64,000 nt of DNA from Blasia pusilla. Taxonomy: Eukaryota > Marchantiophyta > Marchantiopsida > Blasiales. Location of the stretch: contig CM114271.1 of assembly GCA_050084515.1 (NCBI GenBank), positions 63,426,001 through 63,490,000 on the forward strand. The letters run 5' to 3'. This document shows positions 22,540-33,900 of this stretch, one piece after another. Numbering within the stretch: position 1 is the first letter of the stretch; each line of letters opens with the position of its first letter. Made by a program: the position numbers and the translations under genes. Under the pieces are notes generated by a model. The model saw only the letters and a list, made by a program, of their open reading frames with translations, made no database searches and was not told where the DNA came from.

Positions 22540-24840
22540 GTATCTGCGTCCAGCAGCATTGCGAGCACAGTGGTTGCTAGAGAGCGAGATCGGGTCCTAC
22601 AACGGGCCAGACGGTTCCGCTGGGAGGGGGCACATGTGTTGCGAGTGTGGGAGGATGGTAGAGTGCGTGTAGTGCCTCATCCTTTGCAGAGAGCACGTTT
22701 GGTGCGTCATGCCCACGAGGAGTTTGGTCATTTTGGAGTGAAGCGGACATATAGCTTGCTCCAGATTTAGTATTGGTGGCGAGGCATGCAGACTGACGTT
22801 CAACAGTTTGTTTCCAAATGCATGGTGTATGATCGAGTCGGAGCATCATTCAATGCTCCAACTCCACAATTGCATCCACTTCTGATCATGGATTCAAGTT
22901 ATAGATGGAGTTTGGATTTTGTAGGACCTTTACCTTTGACGGAGCGTCATAGTCGTTATGTATTGGTGATGGTCGAGCACTTCTCGAAGTGGATAGAGTT
23001 GGTTGCATTGCTTGACAAAGCGAGTGAAGACGTAGCGTTGTCGTGTCGAGAGTCTTTCTTCGAGCAAGGGCGGGCCTTCTAGCTGCGGTAAATGCTGTCG
23101 ATGCAAGGTGAACTCTCTAATAAGTTCTCCTTTTTCAATAAAAAATTATGATGTACACTCTCCATTCTTTCATGACAGGTATCACAAATGGAAGTGCCGA
23201 GGCGATCACTTCTTCGTAACATCGGACCCCAAAATTCCTAACTATAAAATCCCTATAAACTATTTTACGCTTGTACACGAGGAAGATAGCACAACTAGTG
23301 TTAAACCCTACTTAAGCAGGCCTATTGACATCCATGGATCGCTATATAAGGACATACAAAGTACAATCCCATGTCCTTCCATATGTGACAATAGGAAGAA
23401 TCACCGGAGTTGGAGATTGCATGACCTGGTTCATGAACGCCTCCCCAAAGTGATAAACTAAATAGCGAGTGAACCAGTGCCTATCTACAAAGAGTACCTT
23501 GACATGGTAAGGATTGAGGAAAGGAAAGTCGGGCACAGCTCGTGCTCCACCCCTATCCATGCTTCACAAACATTCTCTACTCTCCTCAAGAATGGGTTTT
23601 GGCGGAGTTATTCTCCCAAGAGGGGTAATCCACTCTCATTGGGGAAGTAACAAGCCAAAACATCCGCTATTTTAGTATGACTAAACTCCTCTACGGTGAC
23701 AAACCTCTCATCCCCATACACACACACACCACACTCTAGAAATCTCTCGAAGAATAGACCAAGGTCAAGTTACTCTCCCAAGAGGGATCATCCACTCTCA
23801 TTGGAAGAGCAAGCAATCCCAAAGCCATACACTCAAGAGAGACACAAGAGACTCAAGATGTGGAATAGAAGGTGATGAACCCTTGAAGGTCCCTCCTCTT
23901 TATATACTCACAAGGGATCCACAAGAGTACGAAATAGAGCTTATCTTATCTTGTGCCACATGGCTTCCTCTCAAGGCTTAGCCAATCACATTTTGACACA
24001 AGTAGATTTCCTCTTATCTCTTCCTAATATCTTTTTTTTACCCACATAATATTTTCCAAATTATCCCAACTAACCTAGCCACCAACCAAGACTACTTTTA
24101 TTTTTCATTAAAGCAACTACTTTACTTTTATAAAGTCATCTTTTAATTATTACCTTCTTTTCCTAAAGTTGGGCCCGCATAAAAGAGGCACCATAAAGAG
24201 GTTTAAACATAAGAATCTCCTTTTTCTAAGCCAATTTACTTAATACTAATGAAACTCTGTCTAACACTTAATGACGAAGGAGTTTACACACTAGTTGATT
24301 TTACTATACGACAGCGTATGCCTTCCTAGATCGAGTGTTGAGTCATTACGGTGCATCAGCTGAGATGTTGACAGACCAGGGTACAGAGTTCCACGGGGAG
24401 TTTCAGGCCTTGTGTGATCGGGCACTGATCAACCACCGCACTACTTCGCGAGATCATCCTGAGGCGGATGGACTAGCAGAGCGGGTTGTGCAGACGGTGA
24501 AGAGAGGACTATGCAAGTATGGCTTGCAAAGAGGTCACCTAAGAGATTGGGACCTTCAGATGCCGTGGTTGGTGATGGGATACAGATTCAGCAGGAAGGC
24601 ATCCTTAGCGTCTTCCTCACCGTACTTGTTGCTTTATGGCCGTGAGCTAGATTTACCTACGGCCATTCGTCGAGATATTGGTGAGGTATTGAACCTTGAT
24701 GACCCTGATGTATGGATGCGAGCATGTTCTGAGAGGGATGAGTTGTTTTGGAGAGTGATGCCCATGGCGTTTGAGAACTTGGCGATTGCGCAACATCGGG
24801 AGACGTTGAGGTATGCAACTATTCGCAAAGGTGGTTATTG
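22540..24840 (+). pseudogene. Integrase of copy 1, split by a nested insertion
   Basis: The HHCC zinc domain is seen in RHAHEEFGHFGVKRTY and a C-M-V-Y block in which the second Cys is lost. The catalytic core gives Asp in WSLDFVGPLP (about 22915), Asp in LTDQGTEF (about 24370) and Glu in EADGLAERVV (about 24475), the D,D,E triad. Between the first and second Asp the frame is cut at 23039 by a 1275-bp insertion. Removing it with its 4-bp duplication rejoins ASEDVA to YAFLDRV in frame. The distal part to 24840 includes YLLLYGRELDLPTAI. Confidence 0.9.
23039..24313. mobile_element. Nested 1275-bp TG...CA insertion in integrase (solo-LTR-like)
   Basis: The insert begins TGTCGTGTCGAGAG and ends TACTATACGACA and is flanked by GCGT on both sides (23035-23038 and 24314-24317), a perfect 4-bp target duplication. 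The integrase frames on either side differ by exactly the length of insert plus duplication (1279 bp). It has no long ORF. It contains an internal partial duplication (TCTCCCAAGAGGG boxes near 23610 and 23775). Strand is undecided. A solo LTR is the simplest reading. Confidence 0.8.
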
Positions 24841-25231
24841 ACCTACTATCCGGAGGTTTCATCAAGGAGACTATATCTACTTGCAGCAGACGGCATCCAT
24901 GACGTTGGATGTGACTGCACGACGCACCATCTTGAGAGTGCGTGAGGTTTTGCCATCCGGTGTTCTCTTATTGGAGGGACGCGATGGTATGGTTTGGAAG
25001 GACCATGTGCGTAATTATGCCCCATGTCATCTTCCGAACATTGACGGTATAGTTGATCCGAGCTTAGCAATAGTTTTTGCAGACTTGCGGTGTATGTTGT
25101 GTGGTTTCGGCCGTGGTGCAGCCAATATGCTAGTCTGTGATGGGTGTTCGAGAGGATGGCATATGGCATGTTTGACGCCACCTCTCACTAGGGTTCCTCA
25201 AGGACGATGGATGTGTCCCGGATGTACATAG
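24841..25231 (+). pseudogene. Integrase tail with C-terminal PHD finger (copy 1)
   Basis: After TGA at 24839-24841 the same element continues RRFHQGDYIYLQQ, then ILRVREVLPSGVLLLEG and WKDHVRNYAPCHLP, a GPY/F-like tail. It ends in a complete Cys4-His-Cys3 PHD finger (25091-25225): CMLC, CDGC, H in RGWHMAC, then CPGC just before the stop at 25231. PHD fingers read histone H3 tails, so in this position it could direct integration to particular chromatin, as chromodomains do in chromoviruses. That role is inference. The same tail recurs in copy 3 at 63693-63988. Confidence 0.88.
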
Positions 25232-25414
25232 AGTAGGTAGTTCTAGATTCTGACTTATGTCTGTGACATGGATGACAAGAAGGCGACTAACGATGGGGCC
25301 ACATGAGCACCCGGCCTTCTTGCTCTTAGCGTCTGAAAGATGTATCTCATGGTAGGTAAGGATAGATGGCTATCTGGAGTCAGACGGACCTAACCATCAG
25401 CTAGAGGGGCGATT

Positions 25415-25541
25415 GGAGATATTTTCGTACTTCTTGTCTCGTTGTTTGGATGCCATGAGTAAGCATGGGATCGTGCGTGTTTGTGTGTGTGTTCGGTGAC
25501 AGCAATGTATGTTGTGTAGCGATGTGTATGCGCACGACAAC
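25415..25541 (+). repeat. Duplicate of the LTR 3' end, between polypurine tract and LTR
   Basis: The ~125 bp from TTGGAGATATTTT to TGCGCACGACA is nearly identical to the last ~125 bp of the LTR (26043-26168). It follows a purine tract, AGAGGGGCGA. Copy 3 shows the same arrangement (63386-63513), so it is a family trait and not a local accident. Confidence 0.85.
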
Positions 25542-26168
25542 TGTCACGTCTCTTAGGATAAATCGGTGAGATCTAGTAGAGCGCCTTCTTCAGTAACATA
25601 GGACAAGCTCAGTAGGTCGAGAATGACCTGCTAAGGCCCCGGGAAACATGAGAGAGCAGGTTTCCCCTTTGTTTCGGCTCATTTGGAGCCATATTGAGGA
25701 ACTTACTATTTTAGGCAAGTACCATTTTGAGGATGTGATCAAGTGGCCCTTGACCTCCTACATCAGGTCAAGAGCCAAGGAGGTGATTTGGGAGCATAGG
25801 TTACCATGGAGAGAGCTTGGAAGAGGGGAGGGGTATACCTCAAGGAGAGAGAGCTTGAGAGCTCATTCTCTCTTTGTTGAACCTCTTGGCATAATGCGGC
25901 GGAGCTACTGTCCCTTGCTTTGTGAGTGTAATCCAAGCCTCTCATTAGGAGAGTGGGTTTGGTTTAACATGAGAGAGAGTGCACACCTTTGAGAGCTATG
26001 GTGTGAGATGGTGTAGAGAGAGATTGGATCTTATTTTACAATTGGAGATATTTTGGTACTTCTTGTTTCCTTGTTTGGATGCCATGAGTTAGCATGGGAT
26101 CATGCGTGTTTGTGTGTGTGTTCGGTGACAGTGATGTATGTTGTGTAGCAATGTGTATGCGCACGACA
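25542..26168 (+). mobile_element. 3' LTR of copy 1 (627 bp)
   Basis: It starts TGTCACGTCTCTTAGG and ends ATGCGCACGACA. The copy 3 LTR (62759-63384, 626 bp, minus) has the same ends, and a fragment at 34090-34598 has the same start. Immediately right, CTGTACCTGTAG is RT-proximal sequence of copy 2. Confidence 0.85.
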
Positions 26169-26689
26169 CTGTACCTGTAGGGTCGTCGGAAGATTGGCGT
26201 GCCACTCAACTACTCAATGCATATCCTTGGACCCTTTAGCATACCCAAATCATGCATGTTAAATGCAAAACAACTCATATAACTCCTCAGGAACTAATGT
26301 ATCCGACGCCGCTCTCCTCTTGTCAACTTAGGGCCCATATTTGGCTCCCAAGTCTCCATCGTGACTATGGTAGGACTCTTTGGCGTGGGTGTAGGTGGTT
26401 GCTATGGTGCAACCCCATCTAGGACAACAAAACTCGACTGCTCCCCTATAGCCAACTGCAAAATCGGATCTCCATGTGCAGTACCTAGAACCACATTCGA
26501 TGCTGTGGCTACCATCTCCTAGCATACCTGCAAAACATCCCAAGAAGTCTAAGGGTGTCTCTCCCGATCACCCCTGGTGTGTCAATCTCCTCGGGTCTTG
26601 CCCCCAGCCATTGCCTTAACCGTCTCGGTAGGCAAGGGGCTCACCAATGCAACAATTGTGATCTGTCGCATCCTCTAACGACGCTGCTC

Positions 26690-27359
26690 AGCAACTCCTA
26701 AGTTGAAAATCTATGTCAAGCAGTTCAGGTCCATCGTCTGACCCTAGACATGACGTCATGATGCGTTTGATAGTGACGGTATTGCTATCACTCCTGTGGG
26801 GAATCCCATCGCTCGCTCTCGTTCATCGGCGTTGCGCTCCACCAACCTCTGTACTTGGTCATCCCAAACCAAGCCAAGTCCGGCCTCCTTGAATGCATAG
26901 GAAGCGAAAAAACTCAAAAATATGGAAAAGGCTACCCGTGGCATGCCAATCCTATTGACCACAGTCAATGGCAGTCGATCATCATGCCTCATCAGCTAAC
27001 CTAGTGTTGATCCCTCCAAAGAGATCCAACACCCAAATACCCTCCTCTGGGATGCACCACACAATCAAGGTGGTATCCAAAGGGGTCATGGTAGCACTCC
27101 TCGCTGCCTCGGGTTCCTCTGACCCGTCATGCTCTGATGCAAACATCTCCCTCCATGCGGTCTGCACATGCTCAGCGGCTAAGCGTCGAAGCTCCCTAGT
27201 CAAGCCCCAAAGCGGCATATCTCCTCCACGGATTGATGCGGCAACCATGACACACCTCTCCATTGAAATGTCAGGAATGGGAGTGTCCTCTGCATGGACA
27301 TGTCCCTCAATCAAATTACTAGGCCAAGTGATGGTGCTGAAAAATGTTGCTAAGGTCGT
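26690..27359 (-). pseudogene. Methyltransferase remnant of copy 2, catalytic centre deleted
   Basis: Motif I (VLDLFGGINT) is intact near 27010-27040. The sequence then jumps after TRLA to DDRLPLTVVNR, which corresponds to about 20490 in copy 1. Roughly 610 bp holding motifs II to VIII, with the PCQ cysteine, are missing. Motif IX (ERERAMGFP) and a mutated motif X (GQTMDLNCLT in another frame) remain. The deletion confirms that the domain is not maintained in this copy. Confidence 0.85.
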
Positions 27360-28362
27360 TGTCGCGACCCTCATGACCAAACAAGTGCCAAGCGGAACAT
27401 CGGAACATTAGCGGGCTCACGCTAAGATGGTTTGCGCGTTGGAGTTGTCTTAAAGAGGAGACAAGATACGAGACGCGAACGAGGAGTCGCGTTTCAGGTG
27501 TTATGGTCGCGACTGAGAAACCTGGACCAAACGCGGAATGAGACTTGAAAGAAGTCGAGTCTAGGAAGTGGGTTGCCAAAGGGAAGATCCGGATTTGGAA
27601 CGCCACTAGCGTTTGAGAGTTTCCGACTGTATTTATGGCCATAACTTTTAGCGCCAAGATGCGTTTGCAGCAAATAAGAATGCGTTGGAAAGCTTATGGA
27701 GAGCCGGTCCAAACGCATTAAAGATCGCTGCAAACGCATAAACAGCAGCCGAGATACGACCCAAAAACGACTGTAAGTGGAGTTGGGTTGAGGGCCACAA
27801 TGAAGGGCCCGACCCTCTTTTCCCAAAGGGGAGGGGTTATTGGAGAACCCCAGAAGTACTAGTAAGGGGGAAGGTCTCCGAGAGTGCTTGGAACCCAAAC
27901 CCCACTTTGGGCGCATGCCAAGGCGCTCAAGGGCATGGAACGGAACGCGAGTTTGGGCGTTGGGTTGGAAAACCTGCACCAAGTCCATTGAGGCCATTTT
28001 AGACATCCCTCTTGGATTTCACGCCGCGACTCAATTACTTGGGTCTCGGTTTGGAACTCACCCGAGGACCGTTGAACAGTTGGGTTCGCTAGGCGCGCAA
28101 GGGCCGTTTCAGATCCCTGGACTAACCAGAAAGTCTGTTCCAAGTCTTGAAGGACTTGCCATGTTTTGGAAGCTAGGAACTAAGGAAGGTTGAGCTTGAT
28201 GAGACGCCGAGTTGAGGACTCGGTGGGTTGGAATGCAGGTTGGCCCAAACCCGACTAACGAGAGTGCGTGTTTGGGTGTAGATCGGCGAAGAGTTCGTGA
28301 CCTACTGAATGCACGCTTCCGCAACACTAAAGATTGACGTTCAAGAGAGTAGGGGCGCAACA
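27360..28362. mobile_element. Nested 1003-bp TG...CA insertion in copy 2 (solo-LTR-like)
   Basis: On the plus strand it begins TGTCGCGACCCTCATG and ends AGGGGCGCAACA. The flanks are GTCGT (27355-27359) and GTCGC (28363-28367), a 5-bp duplication with one C/T difference. Copy 1 has the uninterrupted target (GGTGGCGACCTTAGC) at about 19501-19515. No ORF with motifs is present. Confidence 0.78.
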
Positions 28363-28406
28363 GTCGCCATCTCTCTTGGCCGTCGCTCGATCATTGCACC
28401 TATGAA

Positions 28407-29075
28407 TCAAACGGGTAAGGAGCTAAGGCGCCCTTTACCTGACTGCCATCCTAGTCTATAGGACGCTAACTCCTCCCAGTAATCTAGGGAAAACCCCATC
28501 GGATACAACAATGCTCCACCAACCAAGACGTCGTAGGACTCTGCATCAGTCACTATCGCCTTGGCTCGTACCACGGACTCATCTGTAGGATGTCCCGGGA
28601 AAATCCTCACCACGACCTCCTGTCAAGTGATATACTGTGTGGTACTCGCTCCACCCAAGGATGTCTATATCTGGAATGGACAACGCTCCACATTGGCTCT
28701 CGTCAAGCCCAATCCTCTGAATGCGGCTTTCCTCAACATCAGGGGTTGCGCTTCTGAATCTAACAAGATGCGTTGCGGACTAAAAGCTCTACCTCTTGGA
28801 CTCACCAATTGGAAGACCTCTCCCCGATTATCCAGAAATACAACACCAAGAGAAGCCATGGCACGCTCTATCGCGGGTCTAGCGGGCATCTCCGCCATCC
28901 TAGCAGCCGCAGCCTGCAATAAATCTAACGTGGATGGCCCGAGCATAAGCTCCAAGGGCAGGTCCATCACCTCATCTGTAATCATCTCTAAACATGATGC
29001 AAGAACTTCAACTCCACGCTCATACAGTGTAGCGGCCAGCCGAAAAACCTTGGCGGGCGTACGTCGTAACGTCAT
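28407..29075 (-). pseudogene. Protease region of copy 2
   Basis: Homologous to 18800-19478 of copy 1, it includes ILLDSEAQPLML, where the active-site Asp-Ser is followed by Glu instead of Gly. Then come LGLTRANVERCPFQI and, after a frame break near 28640, VVRAKAIVTDAESYDV and LLYPMGFSLDYW. The DSE reading shows that the copy 1 form DLG derives from an ordinary DSG active site. Confidence 0.8.
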
Positions 29076-29468
29076 AATATCGGAAGCAAAAAAGAAAGGA
29101 CCAAAAAACGGTGGCTGCCCCCAACAACGTGCTCATCACATGCTCCTCCTAAGCATCAGAAATAGAAGTCTTTGCACTCGCTTCTTCCATTGCCCTTCGT
29201 GCCTGCACACCAACAACAATACCAACTCTCCAGGAACTCTGATCAGGACTCATTGATGGGGTCCTTATCGCCTCGGACAATGTGAAAGATTGAGGAAGTC
29301 TGGTCTATTTCCTGGCTTCCCCTCGTTGTGGATCCAACTCTGCGGCTGCTCCATGCGTAACAATTACAACGGCCTCCATTAGGGCAACCCCGCACATCCA
29401 ACCATGATCCTCCATATCTCTGGCGGCTCCATAAGACGTCAATGCTGAGGATCCGGCATCGGATAACC

Positions 29469-30755
29469 TCAATGCCAAAGCGGCAATATGCTAATGTAGC
29501 TGCTGTATCTGAGCAGGTTTCCCAGCCTCATGCTCTGTGTCTCGCTCGACGCGTCTAGGTGGTGGGACTCTACCTCCTCCACGTACAACTCCACCACCCC
29601 CTTGGGCAAATCCAACTCCTTGCCCCCCAACGGGACCACCTGGTGCACGACCTCTAGGTCCACCCGAACCGTCAACTCGCTCTGGTGCCCTCTCTGGCCC
29701 TCGGTCTGGACGTAACTAAGGGTGCAAGCTTAAACACCTGGCGCATATGTGACCGTACCTCTCACAATAGTCACACTGATAACCTCTTGGTGCACCACCA
29801 TCTCCTCCTCAATGTTGAGGCATGCGACCATGACCCTAACGAGTGTAATTGCGTTGATGATGGGCTCCACCACATGACCAACAAATAATCATAGATGGCT
29901 GTTGCTGAGCCGCATATGAAGGCGCAGGTCTCTATGGCATGGCCTTCCGGTATCCTCTGTGAGCTCGTGGTGCCACAGACCTATCTCGGAATCCACGTTG
30001 CTGCATTGGTGGTGTAGGCAATCGTGAGTGCTCTCGACCAGAACCCATGGTGGCTACAGTCTCCTTCGCCTTATTGGGCTCAATGTTCTCAACGATCCTA
30101 AAAGCATCTCTCAACATAGGGGAGGTGCTCATAAGAAGCATCCCCTCCCGCACACGTGTCCGTAGGATCTGGTCCAGCATCGCATACCATGACTGAATAG
30201 CATGAGCCTCTGTCACCCCTGAGTGACGTTAATCAACCAGCGCAAGCGGGTATAGGCCTCACGCAAACTCTTACCTGGGTGCCTCTGGAAGTCGTGGATG
30301 CTCCACAACTTCTCCGTCTGTACCCCTTGGTAGCTCGTCCTCAACTCAGCGAAGAACTCAACCACGAGGTTGAACCTGGGATGAACTCGACTAGACGATG
30401 CAACTGCTCCTATGCGAGTCACCCCTCCTACAACATCACTGCTGGAGGAATCCTCTCCTGACTCCTCCTCATCATCTAGAAACGGCTCAGTCCATGACAC
30501 ATAGTGTGGGTCATAGTAGAGTCTCCACGCCTCAATCTCATGGACATATCTCTACGAGAACTCATGGTAATGGTCCATGGGTGCCCCTTCTAATTGTTAG
30601 AATATTCCGTTCCATGCTGAAAATGGGTTGAACTCTCTAGAGTTCGTAGCCTGCAGTGAGTCACACCAACTCCTAAACTCCGCAATGAATTCGTGTAACT
30701 CTATAGTGCCTATAGCACCCGAAAACCTACGCGGTCCTCTACCTCTGTCATCCAT
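29469..30755 (-). pseudogene. gag of copy 2, N-terminus retained
   Basis: A frame from ATG 30755 (MDDRGRGPRRFSG) runs through ELHEFIAEFRSWCDSLQA, with stops, to DPHYVSWTEPF and FNLVVEFFAELRTSYQG. A frame break occurs at about 30214. The knuckle region near 29735-29885 keeps CWSCGGAHHQ and CDYCERYGH. An Arg/Ser/Pro-rich stretch upstream (to about 30960, ending SSSDEGESVEEC) suggests the original gag began still further out. Confidence 0.8.
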
Positions 30756-30960
30756 CTCGTATGCCCACCTAGGACCACTCAATGTGTATTGTGGATCTCT
30801 AACACTCCTCTACACTCTCCCCCTCATCTGAAGACGACACACAAGGAGATTGAGGTGGTCTCTCACGTGGAGACTCTTGAAACCTCGCACCACTCCAGGT
30901 AAACCCTCTAGAGCTACTTTCAGGTCCACCACCTCGCCTCTCAAAGTCTCAAAAGGACGT

Positions 30961-33900
30961 CGTGATGATCCTTATGCCCCTTGCACACGATCACTCTCAA
31001 TCTCGCGAGTAATCACTCAATCCAACATGCGGCACTCAATCTACACTCTCGCACTGAGACGTGTGTTGTGCGGCAACAAGCGGCGTGGTGCGGAAAATCG
31101 TCTACTGTCCTATCATCTCATCAACAAGACACACCCTCAACTCTAGACATCCCACATAGGTCTATATCCCCTAATCCATATATCAATGATGCTCTCAGCA
31201 TCAGCACGAAACCCAATATCTCAAATAATTGCCCAATACTCGGAAATCCCTAACACGTGCAGGGCAAGAGACCAGAATGGATAACCTGATAACAAATGTC
31301 GATGTCGCGCCTCATCAACTAAAAAACCTCGACCCCAACTCGGTCATGAAGACAACTCCTCCAAGCAGCAAGTCGTACTCCTGTGGTACAGACGATGCTC
31401 AAATCTCCTCGATGTGCTGTGCAAGTCGAGCGGTACGGTGCGGCACTCGCGGCACGGAATGGCTACAAATAGCACGACACTCGGTAATAGGGTGAGCCCT
31501 GTGATAACCCACTCTTGTGAGAATTTTGTATTTTGGGTGTTTCTTGTACATAAATAGGTAAAAGTCTTTAGGAAGGAAGACTGAAGGTTGAAGATTTCGT
31601 AGAAGATTGTAAATATGAATAGAGGAAGAGAAATAGTTAGAAGAGTACTTGATAAGGCTAGTTAGTGACACTCCATTGAGAAGGCAAAGAGATTGGAAGA
31701 TCAGGGAAGTGTCTTGGAGGAGTGAAAAAGATTGTAAAGACTGCCAAGGAAGACATGTAAAGAACTTCTTTATAGCCAAAGTTCCAAAGGAGTCTTCATG
31801 CGAAGTCTATAAACGAAGACCAAAGAGCGAAGACTGTGAACAAAGAACGAAGATCAAAGAGTCTTTGCGAAGATAGGACTGCAAAGATAGGACTGCAAAG
31901 ATTGAACCGTCGCGGCGGTTTTGGAAGCCAGAAATGGAGCGACGCAGCGGTTTAAAGGGAGCGGAAATGAGACGCCAGGGCAACCAACCGACTTAGGAAG
32001 ATGAAGGGTTCAAGAATCTAAATAGAGTAGGTTAGGATTAGCAGTTAGAAATCTAGATTAGAATAGGAAGAGCAATCAAGGATTGTAAAAGACTATTTAA
32101 AGAGCAAATTAGTAGAAGAAGGGATCATTCCCTTGTGTCTTGAATTCCCCAATACTGTTCCGTATATCTTGAGTTTACTAGCAGTCTTGGTGAGCGTAGG
32201 AAGCTTGGTTGAGGAATGATCCAAGCTGAAGAGTCTTTTACTTTGTGAAGCTTATAATACTTTTCTAGTTCTTTCCACTCTTTGATGTAGAAGAAGAGTC
32301 TTCTCTCATGCTTTCTGATGTGCGGAATTGAATGTGGATCTTATTGGGATGGAGTAGAGATGAGAGTTAAGTCTTGTAGTTTCAGAATTCTAGAAGATAA
32401 TCAGGAAGAAGCATAGGAAAGTTGTTAGACAGTGACTAACCTGCCATGACAGATTTAGTTTTGAAAGTAGGGTGAGCCGCCATTCTTGAGGTCTCTTTGA
32501 GGTCTTCGTGGAGCTTTGTTATTGTAGATTCACAAGAATCTTTGTATGCACTTGAGAAGAGTCTTTTCCAAGAGGAAAGAAAAGACTTTTATTCTTTTGT
32601 ACTTGTAAGACAATGTCCTTGTAGTTAGTGAAGCATTTTAGTGAAGAAGGAGTTCATTCTAGATATTCTTTATAAAACCTCTCTTTACTCAGGAAATAGT
32701 GGTCTCTTGGGAACGAACTTAGTATTTTACGATAGAAAGAGTATCTTTTTCCTTGAGTTGAACATTACAAGCATTCAGCGGCATAGCCTCCTCAACAACA
32801 ATACATGCTCTACTCTCCAGTGATGGTGCGGCTTGGAAATCGAGACGGTGCGGTGCGGCCACAAGCAACACGGCGCGGCAATCGGCGGCGCGTTGCGATT
32901 ACGAGCGTCATGGCACGGTACTCGATCTTCCTCAAGCGACTACAAATCACTGCATAACAAAGCGGATGGAACACTACGACTCCATCAATTCAAAAATGCA
33001 AACGGCCGGCCACGAACACATGGAGCCGCGGCGATGCGGGGGGCCAGATTCAAACGCCCGCCTCTCACGGGCGGCGAACGCAGGTCGGACAAAGCGCATG
33101 CGCTGCCGCGGCGGCTCAGTATTTTATCAACACTAGGAGGTCCGACAACCGGGTAGCGGCCCTGAAGCGTCGACGGACCACACAACATACAACGGCGGTA
33201 GGAAGTGCACAGCCGGTTTGCGCGTCTTCGGGATAGTCGGCTAGGACGTGGTAGGACAAACGTTGTCCCCCGCCAAAATTTATTTTTATTTTTATTTTTT
33301 AACTAGAATAACCCCCCGGGAAAATTGGATCTCCACTATCTTTCCTTACTTGACAGCCCCCCTATTGACATATCTACAAATTGAATGGCTTACCACATAT
33401 CCCTCCTAAGATTGAGGGTCAATATGCCCCAAAAATGGGATCTACTCACCCTACCTCCAAATAGCTGAATTCACTTGTCCTATCCACCAAGTAAACTGAT
33501 CTTCTTTTTCTATCTCTCAAGAAAGAATTTCTACCAAATTTTTTTGAAATTTCACTCACACCCTGGAACGGTGGCTATGGCAGCCCAACAAAAATGATCA
33601 TGACTCCGTGATCAAATCTCCAAATTTTGCACTGTTTCTTTAGTAGCGTAAACCACTTCCCGACGAAGTCAAATTGGTTTTTCCATTTGATTTTCCCCGA
33701 AAAATTGACAGAGACTATCATTCAGCCCATCATCTCTTTCTCCTACGCAAAATTTGTTAGCGCTTCCGCGCTGATTTCTCCCAACAAAAATCGAAAACCT
33801 ATGAAAATACAAATCAGCAAGCTACATGGTGCTCTTGAGAGCACCAGCATGGGGCAACCCGCCCCCATATTCAATCCCTATCAAAAATTGGGCAGCGCTT

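Larger units (their letters stand above)
17277..26168 (+). mobile_element. Ty3/gypsy retrotransposon copy 1 (Gag-PR-DNMT-RT-RNH-IN-PHD), 5'-truncated
   Basis: The domain order is gag with CCHC knuckles, protease, cytosine-5 methyltransferase, reverse transcriptase, RNase H remnant, integrase, tail with PHD finger, then a 3' LTR (25542-26168). RT upstream of IN is the Ty3/gypsy order. Homology to copy 2 begins at about 17277 (GGCGCCCATGGAC against GGGCACCCATGGAC), inside gag. The 5' LTR, leader and N-terminal gag are therefore missing and replaced by palindrome-element DNA. A 1275-bp nested insertion splits integrase. Numerous stops and frameshifts make it inactive. The right end abuts copy 2 within its RT. 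Confidence 0.9.
26169..30960 (-). mobile_element. Ty3/gypsy copy 2, inverted, truncated in RT
   Basis: Reading leftward it holds gag (30755-29469), protease region (29075-28407), a nested LTR, the methyltransferase remnant (27359 to about 26690) and the RT approach to 26169. At 26169 it stops at CTACAGGTACAG, homologous to 21290-21305 of copy 1. Its termination exactly at the 3' LTR end of copy 1 suggests copy 1 inserted into copy 2. The RT, IN and PHD parts of copy 2 are not found in the window. It keeps gag N-terminal sequence lost from copy 1. Confidence 0.88.

Noticed and set aside
25091-25231. PHD finger as an independent host gene
   Set aside because: It is in frame with the integrase tail in copy 3, and the same junction is present in copy 1.
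31497-32830. Solo LTR starting TGTGATAACCC
   Set aside because: No matching CA end with a target duplication could be found, so it is only noted as a possible insertion.
32833-33156. GC-rich 107-codon plus-strand ORF
   Set aside because: Composition-driven ORF in leader-like DNA with no motif or homologue recognised.
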